Position numbers and translations under genes: made by a program
Origin: an uncultured Prevotellaceae bacterium
Lineage (GTDB): Bacteria > Bacteroidota > Bacteroidia > Bacteroidales > Bacteroidaceae
Direction: 5' to 3'
DNA length: 5,846 nt
Assembly: GCA_946406585.1 (NCBI GenBank)
Contig: CAMJLI010000131.1
Span: 1 to 5,846, forward strand
Notes under the pieces: model-generated
The model's input: the letters and a program-made list of their open reading frames with translations, nothing else
The model's database searches: none
What the model was told of the DNA's origin: nothing
Part shown: positions 1 to 5,846 of the stretch, in pieces
How the letters are laid out: each line of letters opens with the position of its first letter
Numbering within the stretch: position 1 is the stretch's first letter

Positions 1-698
1 GCACTACCTTTGACACAAAAAGCGGAATCTCCATTTCCGCCAATTTGCGTGAAGCATTCCAAAGTGTCCCATTGCTTCAGTCAACATACAATCAAGCCGT
101 AATACTGGTTGATGCAGCCACACTTCTTGTGCCTGAGGAAGAATTTCACGAAGAAGACATCGACCTCATGTTCACCCATGCCCTGTCTGGCCATGAACAC
201 GAAACAAAGAAATACATCAATCTTCCAGGGCTGCATGCTGTTGTTGTCTTCAGCATTGCCAAAGATATCATAACAATATTAAGCGACCACTTTTCAAACT
301 ATCAGATTTTTCCCTTGTGTCATCCTGTTTGGCTGCATGTTAGCCGACAGTCAGATTATATAGGGCATCAACGACTTAACGCATATTTCCATGACGGGAA
401 AGTTGACATCTTTTGCATAAGCAAGAACCGTTTCAAGTTCTGCAACACTTTCGGTGCGACATACGAGCATGACGCTTTGTATTATTTGCTGAACACATTC
501 ACCCAACTTGGTTTCCAATCAGCACGCGACGAGTTTGTGATAATGGGGGACACTCCACACAAGAAATGGATTGTAGAAAACCTCAAGCATTATGTCAGCC
601 AAGTGACAGTGACCGACTCCCCGGCATCCGGCCATGATGCCAATCATTCATACCCATACGACCTTGCACTTCTATCCACCCAACAAATCATGCCATGA
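1..698 (+). CDS. DUF3822 family protein, 5' end outside window
   Basis: The reading frame is open from the left edge (first complete codon at 3), giving about 231 visible codons. The first possible start in the window, a TTG at 45, is probably an internal leucine, because the residues before it (including FDTKSGISISANLREAF) read as continuous protein and DUF3822 proteins are usually somewhat longer. Family-like features include the LLQSTYNQAVILVD strand, a following LVPEEEF segment, the central LPGLHAVVVFSIAKDI stretch and a C-terminal part ending YDLALLSTQQIMP. DUF3822 is found in Bacteroidota; from memory, a solved member has an actin-like ATPase fold, but its biochemical role is unknown. 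No signal peptide or membrane segment is visible, so it is probably cytoplasmic. Its stop codon overlaps the start of rsmD (ATGA), suggesting translational coupling. Family assignment comes from pattern recognition and is fairly secure; the function is unknown. Confidence 0.8.
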   Translation, partial: TTFDTKSGISISANLREAFQSVPLLQSTYNQAVILVDAATLLVPEEEFHEEDIDLMFTHALSGHEHETKKYINLPGLHAVVVFSIAKDIITILSDHFSNYQIFPLCHPVWLHVSRQSDYIGHQRLNAYFHDGKVDIFCISKNRFKFCNTFGATYEHDALYYLLNTFTQLGFQSARDEFVIMGDTPHKKWIVENLKHYVSQVTVTDSPASGHDANHSYPYDLALLSTQQIMP

Positions 699-1300
699 GA
701 ATAATCACAGGAATCTACAAAGGCAGGCGTTTTGACATTCCACGCACTTTCAAGGCTCGTCCCACCACCGACTTTGCCAAGGAAAACATTTTCAACGTGT
801 TAAATGGACTTGTCGATTTTGAAGAATGCCGCGTTCTCGACCTCTTTTCTGGAACGGGAAGCATATCTTTGGAGTTCCTCTCCCGCAACTGCCTACAAGT
901 AGTGAGCGTGGAAGGAGACCGTGACCATTATGCATTCATCAAGCAATGCATTTCAAAATTGGGAACAGACCGCTCGATTGTAATCCGTGGTGACGTGTTC
1001 AAATTCTTATCCACTTGCAAGGAAAAATTCGACATCATCTTTGCCGACCCACCTTATTCCTTGCCACGCTTGAAGGAAATTCCCCAACTAATATTAGACA
1101 GCAACATCCTTTCCGACAACGCGATCTTGGTATTGGAACACGGCAAGACGAATGATTTTTCCACCAATCCACTTCTTTTTGACCATCGCACATACGGTAG
1201 CGTGCACTTCAGTCTTTTCCGCAGACAAGGCATTACAAAAGAGGAGAAAGAAGCCGAAGAAGCGACTCCCAAAGCCTTTCAAGAAACGGCCGTCCCTTAA
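695..1300 (+). CDS. rsmD: 16S rRNA (guanine-N2) methyltransferase, RsmD family
   Basis: RsmD transfers a methyl group from S-adenosylmethionine to N2 of a 16S rRNA guanine (G966 in E. coli numbering) during 30S assembly in the cytoplasm. The 201-residue product opens with the family signature MRIITGIYKGRRFD and the RPTTD motif (residues 22-26). The SAM-binding motif I is DLFSGTG at 49-55 and the catalytic motif IV is ADPPY at 117-121. The Rossmann-like core ends with YGSVHFSLF at 167-175. Family members often stop near this point. Here a tail of about 26 residues follows, rich in Lys and Glu, and its last 22 codons lie on the opposite strand of the cls 3' end. The ATG at 695 is chosen because it matches the conserved N-terminus and overlaps the upstream stop as ATGA. 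No separate promoter or strong ribosome binding site is seen, consistent with coupling to the DUF3822 gene. Confidence 0.95.
   Translation: MRIITGIYKGRRFDIPRTFKARPTTDFAKENIFNVLNGLVDFEECRVLDLFSGTGSISLEFLSRNCLQVVSVEGDRDHYAFIKQCISKLGTDRSIVIRGDVFKFLSTCKEKFDIIFADPPYSLPRLKEIPQLILDSNILSDNAILVLEHGKTNDFSTNPLLFDHRTYGSVHFSLFRRQGITKEEKEAEEATPKAFQETAVP
1233..1300. other. convergent antiparallel overlap of rsmD and cls 3' ends
   Basis: Both stop codons are directly visible: TAA ending rsmD at 1298-1300 and TAA ending cls read at 1235-1233. The 68 bp between them code for the last codons of both proteins. On the plus strand a purine-rich run (about 1236-1263) codes for a Lys/Glu-rich tail; on the minus strand the same DNA codes for the Leu-rich Cls C-terminus. 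No room remains for a conventional intergenic terminator. Confidence 0.85.
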
Positions 1301-2660
1301 ATCTTTCTGGCAGAAGCAGTTCGCAATTCTCCATATCGTTGGCAAACACCTGCTTCACTTTCTCTACGGTCTTCTTGTCGTAGATGAAGGCATTGGCCTC
1401 GAAATTATTTTCAAAACTTCTGAAATCCACATTGGCCGACCCGCAAGAGCACAAATTGTCATCGCTAATCAACAATTTGGAATGCAAGAAGCCCGCCTTG
1501 TACAGATAGATTTTCACTCCTGCTTCCAAGGCTTCGTCAAGGAATGACCTGCTTGCCCAACTGACCAGTTTCGAGTCTCCTTTTTGGGGCACCACCACCC
1601 TTACATCCACACCTGCCAATGCACAAGTGCGCATTGCAAAGAGCACAGGTTCTGTGGGAAGGAAATAAGGAGTTTCAAGATACACATACTTCTTAGCCTC
1701 CAACAAGATGCGCACATAGCCTTGCATCAGTTCGGGCCATTGTGATGTTGGGTCACTTGTAACAATCTGCACCAGACTCCCATTTGCCATTTTGAAATCA
1801 AGATTGGGATAAAGGCTTTTTTCCTCAATCATTGTCTGGTTCACAAAATACCAATCAGTGAGAAACGCTGTTTGCAATCCGCAAACAGCACCACCTTCCA
1901 ACCTGATATGGGTATCCCTCCAAGGACGCTTGTCACCCTTCACGTATCTTTGGGCTATGTTCATTCCACCGATAAATCCCACCTTTCCATCGATGACACA
2001 TATCTTTCGGTGATTTCGATAATTCACTTTGGAAGTCATGGAAGGGAAGCGCACAGGCATGAAAGGAAACACTTTCACACCTTTGTCTCTCATACGTCTG
2101 AAAAACTTGTCTTTTACCCTCCAGCATCCCACATCATCATAAATCACACGAACCTTCACACCCTCCTTCGCTTTGTCAACAAGGGCATCTGCCACCAACT
2201 GCCCCAAAGCATCGTCATCGAAGATATATGTGATGAGATGAACATGATTTTTTGCGGAACGTATTGCACGAAGCAAAGCAGGGAAGAATTCATATCCATC
2301 AACATACACTTCCACCTCATTATTGTTGAAAGGCAAAGCCACTTTTTGATTGGCAAATTGCCTGACCAATTCTGCATGCTCTTCTGGAATAAGCAATTGG
2401 TTTTGCTCTGCAAAATGCGACATCGATTGTCGTGTAAGCAAGTCAAGGCTATGCTTGCTGATATATTTCTCCTTTCGTGTGTTCTTGCCGAAGAAGAGGT
2501 AGACGATGAATCCCACGAAAGGCAGGAATCCAAGCACCATGAGCCATGCCATTGTCTTTACTGGTTGCCGGTTTTCCATAAGCACCACCAATGCTGTGAC
2601 AACGACTATTGTCACTTGCACAAAATAGAAGAGCAATGTAAACCAGTTCAGCAAGTCCAT
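1233..2660 (-). CDS. cls: cardiolipin synthase (phospholipase D superfamily)
   Basis: Cardiolipin synthase of the bacterial type joins two phosphatidylglycerol molecules into cardiolipin and glycerol at the inner membrane. The 475-residue product has two N-terminal hydrophobic helices (about 6-28 and 37-57), a soluble linker, and two phospholipase D domains. Each domain holds a complete HxKxxxxD motif: H217, K219, D224 (HRKICVID) and H393, K395, D400 (HSKLLISD). The second is followed by GSANVDFRSFENNFEAN (407-423), typical of the family. The C-terminus, RLLSPLL, is the usual ending of Cls proteins, so the 3' end looks intact. Length fits ClsA-type enzymes (about 480). The ATG lies 6 nt after the stop of the upstream 582-residue gene and has no clear Shine-Dalgarno sequence, suggesting co-transcription and possible reinitiation. 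The 3' end overlaps convergent rsmD by 68 bp. ClsA, B and C types are not separated with certainty; the two membrane helices favour ClsA-like. Confidence 0.95.
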   Translation of the reverse strand: MDLLNWFTLLFYFVQVTIVVVTALVVLMENRQPVKTMAWLMVLGFLPFVGFIVYLFFGKNTRKEKYISKHSLDLLTRQSMSHFAEQNQLLIPEEHAELVRQFANQKVALPFNNNEVEVYVDGYEFFPALLRAIRSAKNHVHLITYIFDDDALGQLVADALVDKAKEGVKVRVIYDDVGCWRVKDKFFRRMRDKGVKVFPFMPVRFPSMTSKVNYRNHRKICVIDGKVGFIGGMNIAQRYVKGDKRPWRDTHIRLEGGAVCGLQTAFLTDWYFVNQTMIEEKSLYPNLDFKMANGSLVQIVTSDPTSQWPELMQGYVRILLEAKKYVYLETPYFLPTEPVLFAMRTCALAGVDVRVVVPQKGDSKLVSWASRSFLDEALEAGVKIYLYKAGFLHSKLLISDDNLCSCGSANVDFRSFENNFEANAFIYDKKTVEKVKQVFANDMENCELLLPERFKGRPFLERLWESLLRLLSPLL

Positions 2661-2666
2661 AGGCTA

Positions 2667-4415
2667 CTACTTGTCTTTTTCCAACTTCTGTATATATGCC
2701 AGTTCGCTGATTGCAAAATCAGCACTTGATGGGTCTTTAAGCATTCTTTTCAACAAGACCTTGGCCTCTTCAAGCCTGCCCTTTTCCACAAGGATATAAG
2801 CTTTTCGCCGGTTTAGGAAAGCCAGGAACATGGCGATGCTTTCGGATGGTTTTTCTTCATCATTCTGTGCCAGATTGTCGTTTATCGACCCAATGATGCC
2901 ATCCACGGCCATCAATGCTCTGAAATCCCCGGAATTGACCATGCAATTTATCATTTCTGTAGTGAATGATATGTTGTTGAGGCGCATCAGCATTTCCAGA
3001 TACCCTTTCGCCTGAGCATACAATTTCAGTTCGCTATAGCAGAATCCGATATGATAAATGACCTCATAAAAGATTTCCTTTTGTCCGCTTTTCATTCCAT
3101 CATAATCTGGCTGCATTATTTCAAAAGCTTGTTCAAGCGGCAACAACGCCTCATAAAACCTGCCCTTGAGGAAAAGTTTCCTACCTTTATAAAGCAACCT
3201 TGCCAAACTTTCGTCTGTGCAATGCAAAAGCAGTTGTTGTTCCGCTGAAAGGCTGACATCCTCCCCTTTCCTCATTTTCTGCAACGCCTCCTTCCACATG
3301 TAGTTGGCCTCATCTATTTCTTGCTTCCTCAAGACGTTGTCGTGAGCCAACATCACAGAACATGAATGCATGTTGGTATGTTGCTGCCTGTATGGAGTAG
3401 ATGTATTTGCCGACAAAGGCACCAATGCAGCTGTCACCCTGAAATAATCCGACTTTTCATCGTTTCCCTCATCGGTAAAGGCAAAAGTTATCAGCCTCTG
3501 CACCGTTGGCATGTCGGCGAGTTCTGCCCAAAGCATGGCCGAGGCGAACCCTCTCGCCCCTTCCCCACGGAAGTTGTGAATAACGCCATCCAGGTTGAAA
3601 TGCCAAATGACATCTGGGTCTTCCAAAACTGTCGTTGTTGCTCCTATCAATTCGAATCTTATAGGTTTCACCTTTGCCAATCCCAATGCTTTTTCAAGGA
3701 ATGTCCCAATTGCCAAAGGCTGCTCGTCGGACAGTCTGGGCATTTCCTCTTTTTGCAGGCGCATTTCCTGTTGGCGCAGCAAGAACTTCACTCTCCCATT
3801 CATAGCAAATTCTTCTTCAACATCTTGTCCTGGCTCATGAGTTTGATGTTCCACCTCGCCCATTTTCCTTGCCAAAGCATTTTGCCAGCTAAAGACAGCT
3901 GCCATGGTCTCGGCAAACATGTCTGTAGCAGAATCAGGATTCAAGAATAAAGATGAAAGCAAATGAATGTTCACCTCGTTTGTCTCATCATTTATGGAAT
4001 ACACCACCTTGACATTGTCGGAGATGATGTTGCATCTGTTGGCCACAATCCTGGCAATGGTCAATTTGTCAAGAGTAGTAGAGAAGCAGAAGAGATAGGA
4101 CAATTTCACAAAGGGTGAATTCTTCTCCAATCTCAATCTGAAATGCCCGTTCTGATATTGGTATTGAGCCACTTTGTCGTCGCCATCATCTTCCCATTCC
4201 ACATCACAATGAAGTGAATTCAAAGCCTCGTCCGTAATCACCTTCAACTGTTGCATTCTCTTTTCATCCGGCAGTCTCCATGGCCTGCGGCTTTTTCTCT
4301 TAAACAGTTTGCGATGAGAGAAAATATCATAAACGACAGCCATTGCCATTCCAACAAAGACGATGGAAACTATAATGGTTATCGGCAGCATCCAAGTAGT
4401 AAAGTTCTCATTCAT
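2667..4415 (-). CDS. uncharacterised membrane-anchored protein with C-terminal TPR-like repeats
   Basis: I do not recognise a named gene here. The 582-residue product begins with one hydrophobic helix (about 8-30) followed by a very basic stretch (SHRKLFKRKSRRPWR, 33-47). By the positive-inside rule this predicts an N-out signal anchor with the bulk in the cytoplasm. Residues about 52-185 form an alpha/beta region with alternating strands (YQYQNGHFRLRLE) and an ARIVANRCNI helix, loosely like YbjN/type III chaperone-like folds; this is a weak inference. A second alpha/beta region spans about 232-335. The C-terminal part has helical pairs resembling tetratricopeptide repeats: 405-434 (GRFYEALLPLEQAFEI), 448-480 (CYSELKLYAQAKGYLEML) and 532-561 (KGRLEEAKVLLKRML). 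No catalytic motif is evident, so a scaffold or adaptor role is plausible. It lies 41 nt after dnaG and 6 nt before cls on the same strand. The start is supported by a strong GGAGGA site 6 nt upstream. Confidence 0.8.
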   Translation of the reverse strand: MNENFTTWMLPITIIVSIVFVGMAMAVVYDIFSHRKLFKRKSRRPWRLPDEKRMQQLKVITDEALNSLHCDVEWEDDGDDKVAQYQYQNGHFRLRLEKNSPFVKLSYLFCFSTTLDKLTIARIVANRCNIISDNVKVVYSINDETNEVNIHLLSSLFLNPDSATDMFAETMAAVFSWQNALARKMGEVEHQTHEPGQDVEEEFAMNGRVKFLLRQQEMRLQKEEMPRLSDEQPLAIGTFLEKALGLAKVKPIRFELIGATTTVLEDPDVIWHFNLDGVIHNFRGEGARGFASAMLWAELADMPTVQRLITFAFTDEGNDEKSDYFRVTAALVPLSANTSTPYRQQHTNMHSCSVMLAHDNVLRKQEIDEANYMWKEALQKMRKGEDVSLSAEQQLLLHCTDESLARLLYKGRKLFLKGRFYEALLPLEQAFEIMQPDYDGMKSGQKEIFYEVIYHIGFCYSELKLYAQAKGYLEMLMRLNNISFTTEMINCMVNSGDFRALMAVDGIIGSINDNLAQNDEEKPSESIAMFLAFLNRRKAYILVEKGRLEEAKVLLKRMLKDPSSADFAISELAYIQKLEKDK

Positions 4416-4456
4416 GTTCTATCCTCCACATTCCAAATCTTAATAATAATTTTCAT
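4416..4456. other. 41-nt dnaG downstream gap
   Basis: This short AT-rich gap separates the dnaG stop (TGA, 4459-4457) from the next minus-strand start. It holds three TAA units at about 4441-4449 on the plus strand and the ribosome binding site described separately. I see no hairpin followed by a T-run, so no terminator is called, which supports read-through from dnaG into the downstream gene. A TA-AGA-TTTG string on the minus strand only loosely resembles the Bacteroidales -7 element. Confidence 0.5.
4422..4427 (-). promoter_or_regulatory. strong Shine-Dalgarno site for the 582-residue gene
   Basis: Read on the minus strand this is GGAGGA followed by a 6-nt spacer (TAGAAC) and the ATG at 4415-4413. 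It is a near-perfect anti-16S match at good spacing and decides the start codon. Bacteroidota genes generally make little use of such sites, so its strength is notable compared with cls and rsmD in this window, which have none that is clear. Confidence 0.6.
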
Positions 4457-5846
4457 TCAAACAAAGACGCTTTTTCCCAGCCTTTTGGCAATCTCTGCCC
4501 TCAGGGAAACAAGTTTGATTGTCTCATCCATTAGTTTCTTTCTATCCTCTTCTGATTCAGCCGCAGCCATGTTCTTCCTCACCTCATCCATCCTTGCCTT
4601 GATAAGCCTGTCCCTATAGTCGAGCAACAAGTGCAGAACTTGACCGCGAAGTCTTTCCTCACCCAATTGAAGTTTCATGCTTTCCGACAGTTGATATGAG
4701 TCTTCGGAAAGTATTGTTGCCAATTGACTTACTTCCACGTTGGGATGCTTCATGAAATAATCCCGCAATCCAGTTTTTCCTTGTTGAATGAATGACACTG
4801 CCTCTTCAAGCATGTAGGAATAGAGTTCGTTGCCCATCCTCAATCCATCTTCTGCGAGGTCGTAGTAGATGTATTCAGCCACGGTGAGGTCGTATTTAGT
4901 GCCATCTTCACCTTCAATGTCATGAAAAACCATCTCTTCGCCATGCCTTACCACCATCTGGATGATGAGTTTCTCCACTTTTGCCACCAACAGATTGGAG
5001 GAGGGGACGGAAATGACCTTCTCCACATGTCCTGCTTGTTCCTCCCTTGCCTTTTCCCGCTCATTCCTCTTGATCTTTTCATCACGTTCATGTCGGATGA
5101 ATTTGTTCATCTCATTGATGAGGGTTTGCTCGGCAATGCCGATGTCGAGAGCACATTGTTTTATATATGTAGCGCGTACGATTTGGTCTTCTATCACCGA
5201 AATGCTTTTTATTATGCTCGAAATTGCTTCCGACCTCTTTATTGGGTCATCAACCCCTTTCAATAGCACGTCGGTCTTGAATGACATGAAATCCTGCTGA
5301 TGGCTGGACACATAATTGCGAAAGTCTTCAGCAGTGTGTTTTCTTGCGAAACTGTCTGGGTCATCCCCGTCGGGCAAGAGCAGCACCTTGATGTTCATCC
5401 CTTCGGACAGCATCATGTCGGTTCCCCTCAATGCGGCATGTATTCCCGCTTCATCACCATCATATAGCAAGACAACATTTTTAGTGAACCTATGCAACAG
5501 TCTGATTTGGAAGACGCTAAGAGCGGTGCCGGAATTGGCAACAACATTTTCTATTCCACACTGATGCATGGAGATGACATCAGTATATCCCTCCACCATA
5601 TAGACGCAGTCTTCTTTGGAAATGGCTTTCTTGGCTTGGAAAATGCCATAGAGTTCGTGGTCCTTGTGATACACTGACGAATCTGGAGAATTGACATATT
5701 TCTGTGCCACTCCCTTGGTTCTTGAATCGAGAAGTCTTCCACCAAAAGCAGTTACTTTTCCTCCTACGCCTATCCACGGGAAAATCACCCTGCCGGCAAA
5801 CCTGTCGTACAAGCTGCCATCGTCACGTTTCACACACAAGCCACTA
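4457..5846 (-). CDS. dnaG: DNA primase DnaG, N-terminal part outside window
   Basis: DnaG makes the short RNA primers that start Okazaki fragments and leading-strand synthesis, recruited by the replicative helicase DnaB. The frame is open to the right edge; 462 complete codons are visible. The zinc-binding domain and first part of the polymerase core, roughly 200-250 residues by family length, are missing. Numbering from the TTG at 5839, the end of the N-terminal RNA-polymerase subdomain is seen as YDRFAGRVIFP (11-21), FGGR (32-35) and KYVNSPDSSVYHK (47-59). The Toprim domain follows with the catalytic glutamate in VEGYTDV (E83) and the metal-binding DGDEAG (D127, D129), then DGDDPDSF (157-164). 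A charged linker (about 248-275) leads into a helical C-terminal region (about 280-460), the expected helicase-interaction domain, which is poorly conserved. The TTG at 5839 is almost certainly an internal leucine. All Toprim residues look intact. Likely first visible gene of a minus-strand operon with the 582-residue gene and cls. Confidence 0.96.
   Translation of the reverse strand, partial: SGLCVKRDDGSLYDRFAGRVIFPWIGVGGKVTAFGGRLLDSRTKGVAQKYVNSPDSSVYHKDHELYGIFQAKKAISKEDCVYMVEGYTDVISMHQCGIENVVANSGTALSVFQIRLLHRFTKNVVLLYDGDEAGIHAALRGTDMMLSEGMNIKVLLLPDGDDPDSFARKHTAEDFRNYVSSHQQDFMSFKTDVLLKGVDDPIKRSEAISSIIKSISVIEDQIVRATYIKQCALDIGIAEQTLINEMNKFIRHERDEKIKRNEREKAREEQAGHVEKVISVPSSNLLVAKVEKLIIQMVVRHGEEMVFHDIEGEDGTKYDLTVAEYIYYDLAEDGLRMGNELYSYMLEEAVSFIQQGKTGLRDYFMKHPNVEVSQLATILSEDSYQLSESMKLQLGEERLRGQVLHLLLDYRDRLIKARMDEVRKNMAAAESEEDRKKLMDETIKLVSLRAEIAKRLGKSVFV

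Noticed and set aside
45..47. TTG as the true start of the DUF3822 gene
   Set aside because: The frame stays open to the window edge with plausible protein sequence before it, and the family is normally longer, so the start lies outside.
1200..1320. Intrinsic terminator at the convergent rsmD/cls junction
   Set aside because: I could not find a stable stem-loop followed by a T-run on either strand; the region is fully coding.
1152..1547. Plus-strand open frame of 131 codons bridging rsmD and cls
   Set aside because: It is out of frame with rsmD and antisense to the conserved second HKD region of cls; no start context or homology is apparent.
1872..2729. Plus-strand open frame of 285 codons lying antisense to cls and the end of the upstream gene
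   Set aside because: It is a mirror of strong coding sequence: cls has both HKD motifs in the opposite frame. The antisense product is rich in His, Cys and Ser with no family resemblance, and its ends do not match any gene boundary.
3366..3950. Plus-strand open frame of 194 codons inside the 582-residue gene
   Set aside because: Composition is Cys/His/Phe rich and unlike a real protein, while the minus-strand frame is continuous with a strong ribosome binding site and sensible domain pattern.
4428..4456. Possible Bacteroidales-type promoter between dnaG and the next gene
   Set aside because: The TA-AGA-TTTG string has the wrong spacing for TAnnTTTG and I found no convincing -33 TTTG partner at the right distance.
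5837..5839. TTG as a true start giving a short primase
   Set aside because: It falls inside the conserved DnaG core just before YDRFAGRVIFP, and the frame is open to the edge, so this is an internal leucine of a full-length primase cut by the window.

Overview
The window looks like chromosomal core DNA from a member of the Bacteroidota, most likely the order Bacteroidales (Prevotella/Bacteroides-like). This rests on a DUF3822-type protein joined by an ATGA overlap to an RsmD-type 16S rRNA methyltransferase, a pairing typical of that phylum. It also rests on the character of the DnaG and cardiolipin synthase sequences. Base composition is moderate and fairly even by eye (not computed). I saw no insertion sequence, phage, CRISPR or tRNA/rRNA signal. 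The genus is a guess.

Layout: the plus strand carries a DUF3822-family gene that enters from the left edge without its 5' end (1-698), then rsmD (695-1300). The minus strand carries, in transcription order from the right edge, dnaG (5846-4457, its 5' end outside the window), an uncharacterised membrane-anchored protein of 582 residues with TPR-like repeats (4415-2667), and a two-HKD cardiolipin synthase (2660-1233). Coding density is close to complete. The only gaps are 41 nt between dnaG and the 582-residue gene and 6 nt between that gene and cls. There is no stretch above 300 bases without a gene.

The two gene groups converge and overlap: the last 68 bp of rsmD and of cls are the same DNA read on opposite strands. 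The cls end looks canonical, whereas the rsmD end carries an extra highly charged tail, so the tail was probably gained by reading into cls.

Functionally, the plus-strand pair concerns ribosome maturation plus an unknown partner. The minus-strand group joins replication priming (DnaG), an unknown cytoplasm-facing membrane protein, and anionic phospholipid synthesis. The close spacing suggests the minus-strand genes are co-transcribed. No clearly new system stands out; the least explained element is the 582-residue protein between dnaG and cls.
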